Shown: piece after piece, positions 16,573 through 25,345 of the stretch
Layout: each line of letters starts with the position of its first letter
How positions within the stretch are numbered: position 1 is the stretch's first letter
DNA from: Gammaproteobacteria bacterium
Lineage (GTDB): Bacteria; Pseudomonadota; Gammaproteobacteria; Pseudomonadales; Azotimanducaceae
Assembly: GCA_002689445.1 (NCBI GenBank)
Contig: NZGC01000012.1
Location: forward strand, 1 to 62,577
Length of the DNA stretch: 62,577 bases
Reading direction: 5' to 3'
Program-made: the position numbers and the translations under genes
Notes under the pieces: model-generated
Seen by the model: only the letters and a program-made list of their open reading frames with translations
What the model was told of the DNA's origin: nothing
Database searches by the model: none

Positions 16573-17553
16573 ATGAAAGCAGCCGTATTTCATCGACCAG
16601 GAGAACCTTTGACGATCGAAGAAGTTGCGCCACCGAGTATCGGTAGCCGCGAGATGCTGGTTAAGGTCAGTCATTGTGGTATCTGTGGCACAGACATCCA
16701 TGCGTCTAAAGAAGGGCCTTTCATGGCCCCGCCAGAGACGATTTTCGGGCACGAATTCACCGGCGAGATCATAGAGATTGGCGAGGAGCTCACGGCCGGC
16801 GAATTCAGTCTTGGCGATCGAGTCACGTCTTTGCCCTTTATCGATGACAAAACCATCGGCTTGGGCGCAATCACTGGAGCCTATAGCGAGTATGTCAAAG
16901 TTGGCTACGACCTTGTCGTTAAACTCCCTCCGGAGATAAACAATCGCGATGGAGCCCTGGTTGAACCGCTAGCGGTTGGTTTGCATTCGGTCAAGATGGC
17001 GGGAAGCGTGGCTGGCAAAACCGTGCTTATTATCGGTGCCGGCCCCATTGGTTTGACCTGCGCGATCTGGTGCCGTTTTTTTGGGGCCGCTAAAGTGGTG
17101 ATCAGCGAAATGTCCGAGGCTCGACTGGCCATGGCTCGGACATTCGGGTTCCACGACTTTGTTGACCCCACTGGAGATGTCAATGCGCAGTGCATCGCTT
17201 TGCTGAGCGAACCCCCTGCTATCCAATTCGAATGCGTGGGTAAGCCTGGCCTAATGCAAGAGTGTGTCGCCCGAGCACCTAAGCGGGGACTGATCATGGG
17301 TATTGGGGTTTGTGACCATCCCGATACCATCGTGCCACTCATGGCCTTTGGTAAGGAGCTCTGCATCCAGTGGGCTGTTGGTTATGACAAAGAGGATTTT
17401 GAATTCACCATCGACATGATGTTGCAAGGCAGGATCTCAGCGACTGAGATGATCACGGATATTGTGCCCCTTGGCGATGTGCCCACAATCTTTGAAGCCT
17501 TGAAACAACCCAGCACCCAGTGCAAGGTGCTGATCGACTTGGATCAATCCTAG
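16573..17553 (+). CDS. zinc-type alcohol dehydrogenase (MDR) lacking the structural zinc lobe
   Basis: A 326-residue medium-chain dehydrogenase. Catalytic-zinc ligands are Cys35 in SHCGICGTD and His60-Glu61 in GHEFTG. The nucleotide site is LIIGAGPIGLTCAI (about 150-163), followed by an acidic strand end (ISEMSEAR), so NAD is probable. The usual four-Cys structural-zinc loop after residue 90 is absent. That region reads SLPFIDDKTIGLGAITGAYSEYV, with no cysteine. The protein is correspondingly shorter than the typical 345-350 residues. CTAGGAGAAA precedes the ATG. The gene is 100 bp after the P450 and ends the plus-strand run. A likely role is oxidation of a P450-derived alcohol. Confidence 0.9.
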   Translation: MKAAVFHRPGEPLTIEEVAPPSIGSREMLVKVSHCGICGTDIHASKEGPFMAPPETIFGHEFTGEIIEIGEELTAGEFSLGDRVTSLPFIDDKTIGLGAITGAYSEYVKVGYDLVVKLPPEINNRDGALVEPLAVGLHSVKMAGSVAGKTVLIIGAGPIGLTCAIWCRFFGAAKVVISEMSEARLAMARTFGFHDFVDPTGDVNAQCIALLSEPPAIQFECVGKPGLMQECVARAPKRGLIMGIGVCDHPDTIVPLMAFGKELCIQWAVGYDKEDFEFTIDMMLQGRISATEMITDIVPLGDVPTIFEALKQPSTQCKVLIDLDQS

Positions 17554-17694
17554 CCATGCAGCTCGCCTTGAGTGTTTGAGCCGTTAGGCTCCAGCATCCG
17601 GGACGCAGAGCGGAGCGCTTTCATAGCTCGGCCTAGCACTTTGGGCGGGTTGGCCTTAATCAGACCGCCCCGCCCGCGCATGATCTGTTCTTGA

Positions 17695-18690
17695 CTAAGG
17701 TGCGACCAACAACTTGCCCATATGCCCCCCAGAGAACAGCAGGGTTAATGCCCTAGGGAATTGATCAATACCGTTCTCAACTTGCTCCGGTAATTTGAGC
17801 TTTCCTGATAGCACCCAATCCGTGATCCCTGATTGAATCTCAGGATATTGCTCTGCAAATCGCATCACGGTGAATCCCAGCATGCTGGCATTTTTTTCGG
17901 GGATCTTCAGATAGTTACTCGGTCCACGGACGTCACCCGTTCGCTCGTACTGCGACACCGCACCACAAATGACCACCCGTGCTCGTTCGTTGATATGCAG
18001 CAATAACGTGTCGAGAATCTCGCCTCCTACGTTATCAAAAAACACATCGACGCCGTCCGGCGCGGCAGCTGACAATTGTCCCTCGAGATCGCCCGCCTTG
18101 TAATCAATGGCTGCGTCACAACCAATTTCGTTCACCAAATAGTCTACCTTGGCTGGACCCCCTGCAATCCCTATCACGCGAGCCCCAAGATTTTTGGCAA
18201 CCTGACAGGCGCAAGAACCCACTGCACCTGCCGCAGCGGACACCACCACTGTATCGCCCTCGCTCACCTCTGCCACCCAAGTCATACCGGCATAAGCCGT
18301 CATACCTGTTGCCAAACCGAGCACACCTAGGAAACTGCGCGCAGGTAATTCGGATTCATCCAGTTTCTGCAACATGGCCCCTGGGAGCTTGGCATGGGTC
18401 TGCGCGCCCATTGGCCCAAAGACGGCATCACCCTGATTTAGGCCATCGAATCGGCTATCAACCACTCGAGCAGTGCCTAACGCCATTATCGGTTGACCCA
18501 GATCCGCCGTTCCGTGAAAAGCCCCTTCATCGAAAGTCGTTCTGATAAAAGCATCCACAGAGAGGTGTTCAACTTCTAGCAACACTTCTCCGTCCTCAAG
18601 GGCCGGGAGTGTCTCTTCAACCAACACCATGTCGCTTTCTTTGAGCGCGCCCTCAGGACGCTGATTCAAGACTACCTTGGTATTTTTCAT
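17695..18690 (-). CDS. NADP-dependent oxidoreductase, zinc-free MDR family
   Basis: A 331-residue medium-chain reductase of the YfmJ/CurA/leukotriene-B4 12-hydroxydehydrogenase type. It has the AAAGAVGSCACQVAKNLGARVIGIAGG nucleotide region and FFDNVGGEILD. There are no zinc ligands. These enzymes usually reduce alpha,beta-unsaturated ketones. A frame open to 18732 exists, but the ATG at 18690 is preferred: it forms a TAATG overlap with the stop codon of the SDR upstream, and the fold starts there (MKNTKVVLNQRP). It forms a two-gene operon with that SDR. Its 3' end faces the alcohol dehydrogenase across a 141-bp gap in which I see only a weak GC-rich inverted repeat. Confidence 0.9.
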   Translation of the reverse strand: MKNTKVVLNQRPEGALKESDMVLVEETLPALEDGEVLLEVEHLSVDAFIRTTFDEGAFHGTADLGQPIMALGTARVVDSRFDGLNQGDAVFGPMGAQTHAKLPGAMLQKLDESELPARSFLGVLGLATGMTAYAGMTWVAEVSEGDTVVVSAAAGAVGSCACQVAKNLGARVIGIAGGPAKVDYLVNEIGCDAAIDYKAGDLEGQLSAAAPDGVDVFFDNVGGEILDTLLLHINERARVVICGAVSQYERTGDVRGPSNYLKIPEKNASMLGFTVMRFAEQYPEIQSGITDWVLSGKLKLPEQVENGIDQFPRALTLLFSGGHMGKLLVAP

Positions 18691-19445
18691 TAGGGTCCCC
18701 CTGAGACTCGGATATTTTGACCAGTGATCCACGCAGATGCGGGCGCCAAAAGAAATAAGGCCGCCGCACCTAAATCGGTTGGTGTTCCTAGTCGACCCGC
18801 AGGTAACTTCAACATTTTTTCAAGATCCGGCAGATCATCGTCTTTAAGCTTCAACGCTTGCATCATGATTTCAGTGGGGACTGCGCCGGGCATAATGCAG
18901 TTGACCCTTACCCGGGGGCCCAATTCCTGAGCAAAGGTTCGAGTTAACATATTTACTCCCGCCTTCGCCGCCGAATAATGCCCGCTCCCCATGATGACAT
19001 CCTCGGCCGCCAAGGAAGATATGTTGAGAATGCGTCCTGTTTCCATCGTTGCCGCTGCAACTCGTGTGCATTCCCAAACGGCCGTTAAGTTCAAAGACAA
19101 TGTTCTATCCCATTCGTCTCTATCCAACTTGTGCAAGGCTCGCTGCACACTCGAGCCGCCGGCGTTGTTGACCCACATGTGTAAACCGCCAAAGGTGCTT
19201 ACGGCAAAATCAGCCAGCGCCTGAACAGCGGCATTATCGGTAACATCCGTCGCTAACGCCGCAGCACTACCACCTGCTGCATTGATCTCACCAGCGACTC
19301 GATCAATTTCCTCTTGTCGACGAGCAGCGCAGACCACATGTGCCCCCGCACTGGCCAGCACTTTGGCAATGCCCTCGCCAATGCCTCGGCCTGCCCCAGT
19401 GACCACCGCGGTCTCTCCACTCAAATCAAATAAGTTATCTATCAT
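18690..19445 (-). CDS. SDR family oxidoreductase
   Basis: A 251-residue classical SDR with TGAGRGIG near the N-terminus, NNAGGSS, ISS and YSAAKAG (Tyr-x3-Lys), and a C-terminal ITGQNIRVSGG. ARRQEE after the second strand hints at NADP. The start ATG at 19445 has GGGGAG ten bases upstream. It is the first gene of a minus-strand pair with the zinc-free MDR reductase and is divergent from the Rieske operon, 124 bp apart. The order SDR then enoyl/ketone reductase fits sequential oxidation and reduction of a ring or side-chain carbonyl, but the substrate is not known. Confidence 0.92.
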   Translation of the reverse strand: MIDNLFDLSGETAVVTGAGRGIGEGIAKVLASAGAHVVCAARRQEEIDRVAGEINAAGGSAAALATDVTDNAAVQALADFAVSTFGGLHMWVNNAGGSSVQRALHKLDRDEWDRTLSLNLTAVWECTRVAAATMETGRILNISSLAAEDVIMGSGHYSAAKAGVNMLTRTFAQELGPRVRVNCIMPGAVPTEIMMQALKLKDDDLPDLEKMLKLPAGRLGTPTDLGAAALFLLAPASAWITGQNIRVSGGP

Positions 19446-19488
19446 CGACTCATCGCTCCCCTCAATAATCGTCTTTTCGTTCGCTTGA

Positions 19489-19510
19489 AAACCGTCAAGG
19501 TTGCCGGTTT
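19489..19510. promoter_or_regulatory. weak inverted repeat in the SDR/Rieske divergent promoter region
   Basis: AAACCG (19489-19494) and CGGTTT (19505-19510) are complementary arms around ten bases, located between the divergent SDR and Rieske genes. This is a possible operator. Six-base arms occur by chance fairly often, so the call is tentative. Confidence 0.22.
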
Positions 19511-19569
19511 AATGGCTCAACAGTCAAGTGTTTATGCAATTCGTACCTATCAAATTGGATTAAAACCTT

Positions 19570-20781
19570 ATGTCTAAAGATCAACTTATTGCTGTAGCCA
19601 AAGCCAATCTTGCCCATGCGGAGGCAGGAACCATTCAGCAAACAGCCGACTTTTATCAAGTTCCAGCAGAGCACTACTTTGATCAAGATCGCTGGCATCA
19701 AGAAATGCACAAAATATTCAGACGTGTGCCTCTGCTACTCGCGACAACGGCAGAGATGCCGAAGCCAGGAGATTACAAGGCCATGAATGCCGCGGGCGTA
19801 CCGGTGCTGCTCAGCCGAACCGACGATGGCGAAGTTCAAGCTTTCTTCAATATGTGCAGCCATCGAGGCGCGCAGATTATGGCTGAAGGCGTGGGCAATA
19901 CGCACCGCTTTACTTGTCCCTACCATGCTTGGACCTACAATTTGCAAGGCGATCTCACTGCGATCTATGCCAATAAAGACTTCGGCGATCTCGATAAGCA
20001 GTGCCACAGCCTTACTCCCCTCCCCTGCCTCGAGCGCGCTGGGCTGATCTGGGTAACGCTCAATAAAGACAGCACGCTACCGATCGACACATTCTTATCC
20101 GGTTACGACGCGTTACTCTCACATTTCGGTTTTGAGGATTGGCATCACTTCGCTAGCCAGGACGTAGCGGGGCCCAATTGGAAAATTGCGTACGACGGAT
20201 ACATGGATCTTTACCATTTACCGATTTTGCATAAAGACACCTTTGGTCCGGATTACCCTAACCGGGCGAATTACTATAACTGGGGTCCGCATCAGCGTGT
20301 GGCAGGCCCCGACCCTAGGCTCGCCGAGTTTAAAGATGCATCACCGGAAGACTGGCCCGAGGCACCTCTGCTTGCTGGCGTGTGGACCATATTCCCTCAT
20401 ATTTCGATCGCCAGCTTCGAGGGTGGTGGTCGCGCCGTCATGCTTTCACAGCTGTTTCCAGGCGATACTCCTGGAACATCGGTGACCACGCAACATTACT
20501 TAATGGAAACTGCTCCCGATGAAGCCGCTGCTGAAGCAGCCACAGAACAATTCAAATTCTTGAAATACGTCGTTCAAGAAGAGGATTACGCCACCGGTCT
20601 TAGGCAGCAAAAAGCCCTTGAATCGGGCGGGAAGAGTCATGTGATATTTGGTAAAAATGAAGCAGGTGGTCACCATTTTCATGCTTGGGTTGATTTGCTT
20701 CTTAACACCAATGACGAAGACCTTACCGCTGCTTTCGAGCAGTACCGTTCCACTCACTTTGGCCTTAACGCAGGAGCATAA
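19570..20781 (+). CDS. Rieske non-haem iron oxygenase, alpha subunit
   Basis: A 403-residue aromatic-ring-hydroxylating-type oxygenase. The Rieske 2Fe-2S site is Cys96-x-His98 (CSHRG) and Cys116-x2-His119 (CPYHAW). The mononuclear iron site is around 213-221, where His216 and His221 lie in DLYHLPILH. It would hydroxylate or demethylate an organic substrate using electrons from a reductase, but neither a reductase, a ferredoxin nor a beta subunit is encoded nearby. It is therefore likely a single-component alpha-type terminal oxygenase with a distant partner. It leads the operon Rieske, split-barrel flavoprotein, enoyl-CoA hydratase and CoA-transferase. The ribosome site is weak (GGATTAAAACCTT). 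Confidence 0.95.
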   Translation: MSKDQLIAVAKANLAHAEAGTIQQTADFYQVPAEHYFDQDRWHQEMHKIFRRVPLLLATTAEMPKPGDYKAMNAAGVPVLLSRTDDGEVQAFFNMCSHRGAQIMAEGVGNTHRFTCPYHAWTYNLQGDLTAIYANKDFGDLDKQCHSLTPLPCLERAGLIWVTLNKDSTLPIDTFLSGYDALLSHFGFEDWHHFASQDVAGPNWKIAYDGYMDLYHLPILHKDTFGPDYPNRANYYNWGPHQRVAGPDPRLAEFKDASPEDWPEAPLLAGVWTIFPHISIASFEGGGRAVMLSQLFPGDTPGTSVTTQHYLMETAPDEAAAEAATEQFKFLKYVVQEEDYATGLRQQKALESGGKSHVIFGKNEAGGHHFHAWVDLLLNTNDEDLTAAFEQYRSTHFGLNAGA

Positions 20782-20785
20782 AAAC

Positions 20786-21361
20786 ATGGAAAAAGCAGAA
20801 AATCATGAAGTGGTCTCTGTCTATCGACTCGATCCTGAAGACCAGGAAGCCCTCCTGTTGGAGCAAAAAGAGTGTGTCCTCAATTGGTGTACCCGGGACG
20901 AATGGCCAATGGGCGTCATCCATTCCTACATCTATCGCAAAGGCAGCATTTGGATAACCGCCGGCGCCCACAGGCACCGAGTCTCCGCTCTACGACGTAA
21001 CCCAAAGACATCGGTCGTTATAACCTCGAAAGGCACTTCATTGGAAGCAGGCAAATCCATTACGATTAAAGGTCGCAGTGTCATCCACGAGAGCCCGGAG
21101 CTGAAAGCCTGGTTTTATCCCGAGTTGGCTGGGGCACTCCGATCAACCCCTGAGGAGGTCGCTGCTTTCGAGGTCATGCTTGACTCCCCTTTACGGATCG
21201 TTATCGAGGTCATCCCTGAAAAGTGGATCACTTACGACGGCGCCAAAATGCGGGAACACGCGCAAGGGACGCTCGACCCAGCACGACTCTCTAAACCTTT
21301 AGAGTCGGACTCAGTTCGTCTTCAAAAAGAGAAACAACGCAGGAACTTATCACATGACTGA
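20786..21361 (+). CDS. pyridoxamine 5'-phosphate oxidase-like (split-barrel) protein
   Basis: A 191-residue protein of the FMN/F420-binding split-barrel superfamily. The core is about residues 20-150: NWCTRDEWPMGVIHSYIYRKGSIWITAGAHRHRVSALRRNPKTSVVI is typical, with the GSIWIT strand and RRNP motif. Activity may be a flavin or F420 reductase or a cofactor-binding protein; the sequence does not decide. A longer frame begins inside the Rieske gene at 20648, but AGGAG at 20772-20776 and the ATG at 20786 give a normal start. It begins four bases after the Rieske stop and overlaps the next gene by eight, so it may serve the Rieske enzyme as a flavin component. That is inference. Confidence 0.85.
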   Translation: MEKAENHEVVSVYRLDPEDQEALLLEQKECVLNWCTRDEWPMGVIHSYIYRKGSIWITAGAHRHRVSALRRNPKTSVVITSKGTSLEAGKSITIKGRSVIHESPELKAWFYPELAGALRSTPEEVAAFEVMLDSPLRIVIEVIPEKWITYDGAKMREHAQGTLDPARLSKPLESDSVRLQKEKQRRNLSHD

Positions 21362-22187
21362 TTTTCAACACATTTTGGTTGATGAGCCTTTACCCTTTGT
21401 CTCTCGCATCACTTTAAACCGACCTGAGTCCCGCAATGCCCTGAACAATGTCCTTCGCGGCGAACTCTACGGTCAACTTGAAGCTAACGACAACAACCCG
21501 GCAGTGAAAGTCACGATTATTCGAGGTGCTGGCAAGGCCTTTTGCGCCGGTTATGATCTGAAGGCAAATAACGGAAAGCATCAACCGTTTCACACCGCGC
21601 CGGGAGATGGCAATTGGGCCCGACACGTGGTTGATGGTTTTTTTCGAGTTTGGGATCTTGCCAAACCGGTCATAGCACAGGTCCATGGCTATTGTCTTGC
21701 TGGCGGTACCGAACTTGCGACCTCCTGTGATCTTGTCTACGTGGCCGAGGATGCACAGATTGGTTACCCAGTTGTTCGTTCAATGAGCCCACCTGATAAT
21801 CAATTTTTCCCACACTTGCTCGGCTTGCGCAACGCGATGGAAATGATGCTCACTGGTGATGCCCTAACCGGGGTCGAAGCCGCAGAACAGGGCTTTGCCA
21901 ATCGCGCTTTTAAGATCGATGAACTTGAAGCCAATGTGCTCAATATCGCCACCCGAATTGCGAAAGTCCCAACCGACCTTCAACAGATGAATAAGCGGGC
22001 TGTGCACCGGCAAATGGAACTCATGGGCGTACGAGCTGCGATTCGCTCTGGCACCGAAATCCAAGCGCTCGCCTTCCACACCGAGAGTACCCAAGCCCAC
22101 TTTAAAGAACTCGCAGCTGGTCTTACTGATGCGCTGACGTCACGAGATCAAAAGTTCGGAGACTATCGAACTCAGGACGACTCATGA
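21354..22187 (+). CDS. enoyl-CoA hydratase/isomerase family protein
   Basis: A 277-residue crotonase-fold protein. The oxyanion-hole regions are IIRGAGKAFCAGYDLK (about 55-70) and HGYCLAGGTELATSCDLVY (about 111-129). The usual FGxPE segment is IGYPVVRSMSPP, so the two catalytic glutamates of true enoyl-CoA hydratase are not both evident, and the protein may act as an isomerase, hydrolase or lyase on a CoA ester. It overlaps the split-barrel gene by eight bases and the CoA-transferase by four (ATGA). The tight coupling supports a CoA-ester pathway downstream of the Rieske oxygenase. Confidence 0.9.
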   Translation: MTDFQHILVDEPLPFVSRITLNRPESRNALNNVLRGELYGQLEANDNNPAVKVTIIRGAGKAFCAGYDLKANNGKHQPFHTAPGDGNWARHVVDGFFRVWDLAKPVIAQVHGYCLAGGTELATSCDLVYVAEDAQIGYPVVRSMSPPDNQFFPHLLGLRNAMEMMLTGDALTGVEAAEQGFANRAFKIDELEANVLNIATRIAKVPTDLQQMNKRAVHRQMELMGVRAAIRSGTEIQALAFHTESTQAHFKELAAGLTDALTSRDQKFGDYRTQDDS

Positions 22188-23317
22188 GTGGCCCTCTGTC
22201 AGGCATTACTATCCTTGATTTAACCAGCGTCATTTCCGGCCCAATGGCAACCGCGGTACTGGCTGACCAAGGCGCGCGCGTGATAAAAATTGAAAACCCA
22301 CGGGGCGATAGCATGCGGATGGGTGGAGCCGTACATAAAGGCGTCTCGAGCTTATTTAACGCGCTCAATCGCAACAAAGAGGCTATTGTTTTAGATCTAC
22401 AAACGCCTGAGGGCGTCACTGCTTTAAAGACCCTCGCTGAACAAGCCGATATCCTCGTGCAAAATTATCGACCCGGCGTGATGGATCGCTTGGGAATTGG
22501 CTATGCCGATCTCAAACAAGTTAACCCGTCCCTTGTCTATGGCTCAATCAGCGGTGTGGGCGCGCACGGCCCTTATGCCGACCGAAGAGTCTATGATCCC
22601 GTTATTCAAGCCTTTGCAGGCTACACTCATGCTCAGGCGGTGGACGGGGAGCCAAATCTCATCAAAATGATGGTGTGTGACAAAATCACAGCACTGACAG
22701 CGGCCCAGGCCCTATCGGCCGCATACATCGACCGTTTAAAAACCGGAGTAGGCCAGCATGTCGAAATTTCGATGCTGGAAGCCTGTTTGTATTTTATTTG
22801 GCCCGACCGGTTCTTTGCTGAGAGTTTTGTTGAGCCGCCGGAATTCCCCGGCATCGATATCACGACGATGTATCGAACCTTGGCAACCCAAGACGGCCAC
22901 ATCACACTCATTTGCGTGCAACTCGACGAATTTCAGGGACTTACCCGAGCTTTAAACCGCACCGATTGGTTGGAGGATCCCCGGTTTGCCGACTTGCCCT
23001 CCATGTATATGAATTTTTCAGCGTTGGTGGACGACATCGCCCAAGAGGTCAAAAAGTGGCCGACAGCAGACCTCAGTCAACGCTTGGTTACCGAAGACGT
23101 CCCACACGGGATTGTGTTGTCTGAAGCCGATATTCTTAAGGACCCTCAGGTTAACGCAGCCGACGTGATCGAGACGATAGAACACCCTGAGGCAGGGCAA
23201 ATGCGCATCGTAGGCCGGAACGCACGATTCAGTGAACATTCACCCGAACCCGCTCGAGCAGCCAAGTCTCTTGGCGCAGATAATTTGAGCATATTGGAGT
23301 CTTTCGGCCATCTCTAG
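22184..23317 (+). CDS. CaiB/BaiF family (class III) CoA-transferase
   Basis: A 377-residue family III CoA-transferase, which would move CoA between acyl-CoA and a free acid. Markers are the N-terminal GITILDLTSVISGPMATAVLADQGA, NRNKEAIVLDL, LVQNYRPGVMDRLGIGY and the catalytic aspartate Asp166 in MVCDKITALTA, equivalent to Asp169 of formyl-CoA transferase. It is joined to the crotonase gene by ATGA and ends the operon. With an acyl-CoA ligase elsewhere in the cluster, this gives a second, ATP-free way to activate an acidic intermediate. Confidence 0.93.
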   Translation: MSGPLSGITILDLTSVISGPMATAVLADQGARVIKIENPRGDSMRMGGAVHKGVSSLFNALNRNKEAIVLDLQTPEGVTALKTLAEQADILVQNYRPGVMDRLGIGYADLKQVNPSLVYGSISGVGAHGPYADRRVYDPVIQAFAGYTHAQAVDGEPNLIKMMVCDKITALTAAQALSAAYIDRLKTGVGQHVEISMLEACLYFIWPDRFFAESFVEPPEFPGIDITTMYRTLATQDGHITLICVQLDEFQGLTRALNRTDWLEDPRFADLPSMYMNFSALVDDIAQEVKKWPTADLSQRLVTEDVPHGIVLSEADILKDPQVNAADVIETIEHPEAGQMRIVGRNARFSEHSPEPARAAKSLGADNLSILESFGHL

Positions 23318-23471
23318 AAAAAGGAATTGCGCGAGCCCTCAGTGAGCCGTTCAGTTCTGCTGCTAACCTAGAGGGGTTACCTGGTGCAGATGCTATCCGG
23401 CGTTAAGCCGAGGTCAGGTCAGCTTGTCACGAGTCAGGCGAAAAGGCCGCTGTCCTTGCAATGCGACCCTC

Positions 23472-23492
23472 GTGAATCACGGGTTGATTCAC
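23472..23492. promoter_or_regulatory. perfect 8-bp inverted repeat upstream of the MFS gene
   Basis: GTGAATCA (23472-23479) and TGATTCAC (23485-23492) are perfectly complementary arms separated by five bases, about 85 bp before the MFS start. TTTT follows, so a weak terminator for the preceding operon is possible. The length and symmetry also fit a repressor operator, for example for a TetR-type regulator. The rest of 23318-23576 holds no gene; it includes ATTTACAGTAG (23524-23534), shared with the leader of the receptor at 59818. Confidence 0.45.
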
Positions 23493-23576
23493 TTTTAGCC
23501 GACTAGACCTCACTGCGTGACACATTTACAGTAGCTACTTTCGCTATTAAACCAACCCTTTGCACGCGAGTCTTTC

Positions 23577-25037
23577 ATGACAACAGCAACCATTCCTGAC
23601 AAGCATACGACACCCGAAAACACCGGCTTTGGTTCTAAACGATATCGAACCTATGTGCTCTCCGCCCTGACGCTGATCTACATCATGAACTTCGTCGATA
23701 GAGGTCTGCTCGCGGTTGTCGGTCCCGACCTTGTACCAGAGCTCGGTATTTCTGATACCCAATTCGGCTTGCTAACAGGGTTTGGGTTTGCGTTGCTGTA
23801 CACCATCGTAGGAATTCCTCTGGCGCGGTACGCCGACACCGGCCACCGCGTCTGGATCATGAGTATTTGCGTGGCGCTTTGGTCTCTAATGACGGTGCTA
23901 TGTGGACTTGCCACCGAAGTCACCGTCGGCTCGATCACCATCGGCGCCTTCTGGATTTTATTGATGTGTCGCGTTGGTGTTGGGATCGGCGAGGCCGGCT
24001 GCACCCCTCCCGCTAATTCGTTGATTGCAGACTACTACGCCCCACGCGAGAGGTCCCAGGCCCTTGGAGTCTACGCTATGGGGGTTACCCTCGGCACCAT
24101 GTTTGCGAATCTAATCGGCGGGTGGGTGACTGACGCCTTCGACTGGCGAACCGCATTTTTCGTTGTCGGTCTACCCGGCCTGGTGATTGCAGCGATTTTC
24201 AAATTCACTGTCAAAGAACCGCCTCGAGGATATACGGATCCTAAACAACAAAAAGTCCAAGAGCGGGTAGAATTGCGTGAAGCGATTCGAGAGCTAACGA
24301 CCAAGCCGGCTTTCTGGCTAATGACTGGCGGCGCCACCGTGGCGGCATTCTGCGGCTACGGCATTTCATCGTTCCAATCAATATTTCTTGTACGTACCCA
24401 CGAGATCACTACCGGAGAGGCCGCTATTTGGATCAACACCCCAGTATCCCTTGCTGCGGCCATTGGCACCTTTGCCACGGGCTGGCTGGCCACTAAGCTC
24501 TATCAAAAGCATCCGGGTGCAATCGCCTGGGTTCCTGCCCTGGGCTTGGCGCTGTCGATCCCCTTCTACGTATTTGCTTTCACCACCGAGAATCTACTGT
24601 TTGCCGCGATCGGCCTAATTATCGGTGGATTCGTCAAATACGGGTACATTGCTGCTCAATACACGATCGGCCAAGGCGTCGTGAGTATGCGAGTCAGAGC
24701 CATGGCAACCGCCGTCCTATTATTTGTGGTGAATTTAATTGGTTACGGTTTCGGACCTTTGTTTATCGGCTTTATATCCGACATTTTTTTCGCCAACGGT
24801 GCCCTAGAACTTGGGTTTGCGGCCGAGGAACTCACGCGTAACCAATGCCATCCTGGAAAGATCGGCCTATTGAGCGAAGACTTACAAACCGTGTGCAGTA
24901 CCGTTTATGCCCAAAGTCTGCAATCTGCGATGGTGATTATGGCGGTCTTGTACGGTGCGAGTTCTTTGTTCTTTTTGTTGACCTGGCGTCGACTCGGCAC
25001 TGACATGGTAGACAGGAACCCAAATACAGCCCCATAG
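23577..25037 (+). CDS. MFS transporter, Spinster-like
   Basis: A 486-residue major facilitator with about twelve predicted membrane helices. The N-terminal YIMNFVDRGLLAVVGPDL and the loop LARYADTGHRVWIM (about 80-94) are MFS landmarks of the Spinster-like group common in aromatic- and steroid-degrading bacteria. RVGVGIGEAGCTPPANSLIADYYAPRER is the conserved central motif. A periplasmic insert near residues 410-440 contains two cysteines (NQCHPG, TVCSTV) that may form a disulfide. It probably moves the cluster's substrate or an intermediate across the inner membrane, complementing the TonB receptor. It is transcribed alone and convergent with the next crotonase gene. Confidence 0.93.
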   Translation: MTTATIPDKHTTPENTGFGSKRYRTYVLSALTLIYIMNFVDRGLLAVVGPDLVPELGISDTQFGLLTGFGFALLYTIVGIPLARYADTGHRVWIMSICVALWSLMTVLCGLATEVTVGSITIGAFWILLMCRVGVGIGEAGCTPPANSLIADYYAPRERSQALGVYAMGVTLGTMFANLIGGWVTDAFDWRTAFFVVGLPGLVIAAIFKFTVKEPPRGYTDPKQQKVQERVELREAIRELTTKPAFWLMTGGATVAAFCGYGISSFQSIFLVRTHEITTGEAAIWINTPVSLAAAIGTFATGWLATKLYQKHPGAIAWVPALGLALSIPFYVFAFTTENLLFAAIGLIIGGFVKYGYIAAQYTIGQGVVSMRVRAMATAVLLFVVNLIGYGFGPLFIGFISDIFFANGALELGFAAEELTRNQCHPGKIGLLSEDLQTVCSTVYAQSLQSAMVIMAVLYGASSLFFLLTWRRLGTDMVDRNPNTAP

Positions 25038-25345
25038 TCCTCCAATGTGACCCCTAATATCTCAAATGCTGAGAGCAGGTGTGATAACGAACGGCATGAC
25101 GTCAACCTTTAATAACTCAATCCAAACCACAGGTGCTGAGTCTGCGCCAATTCCGCTTCCGTTAATTATCACCCTCGAGGAGTGGCATTGACCGCTGCAC
25201 GAACAACTGACGCCTAAGCGCTTTACGCGCGGATGACGCCCTTCGGGGCGCTCTGTCGCACCTTGAATCTGACATCCAAGCGCTGCAAGAGCACAACCCC
25301 GCCCCGTGCTTTCGGCGGGTCAGCGGCGCGACAATCTTTGCGCTG
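25038..25345. other. intergenic region with GC-rich hairpins between convergent genes
   Basis: No credible gene is present in these 308 bp. There is a hairpin CGCCC-TTCG-GGGCG at 25237-25250 with a stable tetraloop, and a second pair CCCGCC/GGCGGG at 25298-25303 and 25314-25319. Neither is followed by a clear T-tract. They may stop or protect the convergent transcripts of the MFS and crotonase genes. A minus-strand frame over this area has no recognisable similarity. Confidence 0.4.

Noticed and set aside
17554-17694. Terminator between the alcohol dehydrogenase and the MDR reductase
   Set aside because: A GGGCGG/CCGCCC pair is visible, but it has no T-tract on either strand and the pairing is imperfect.
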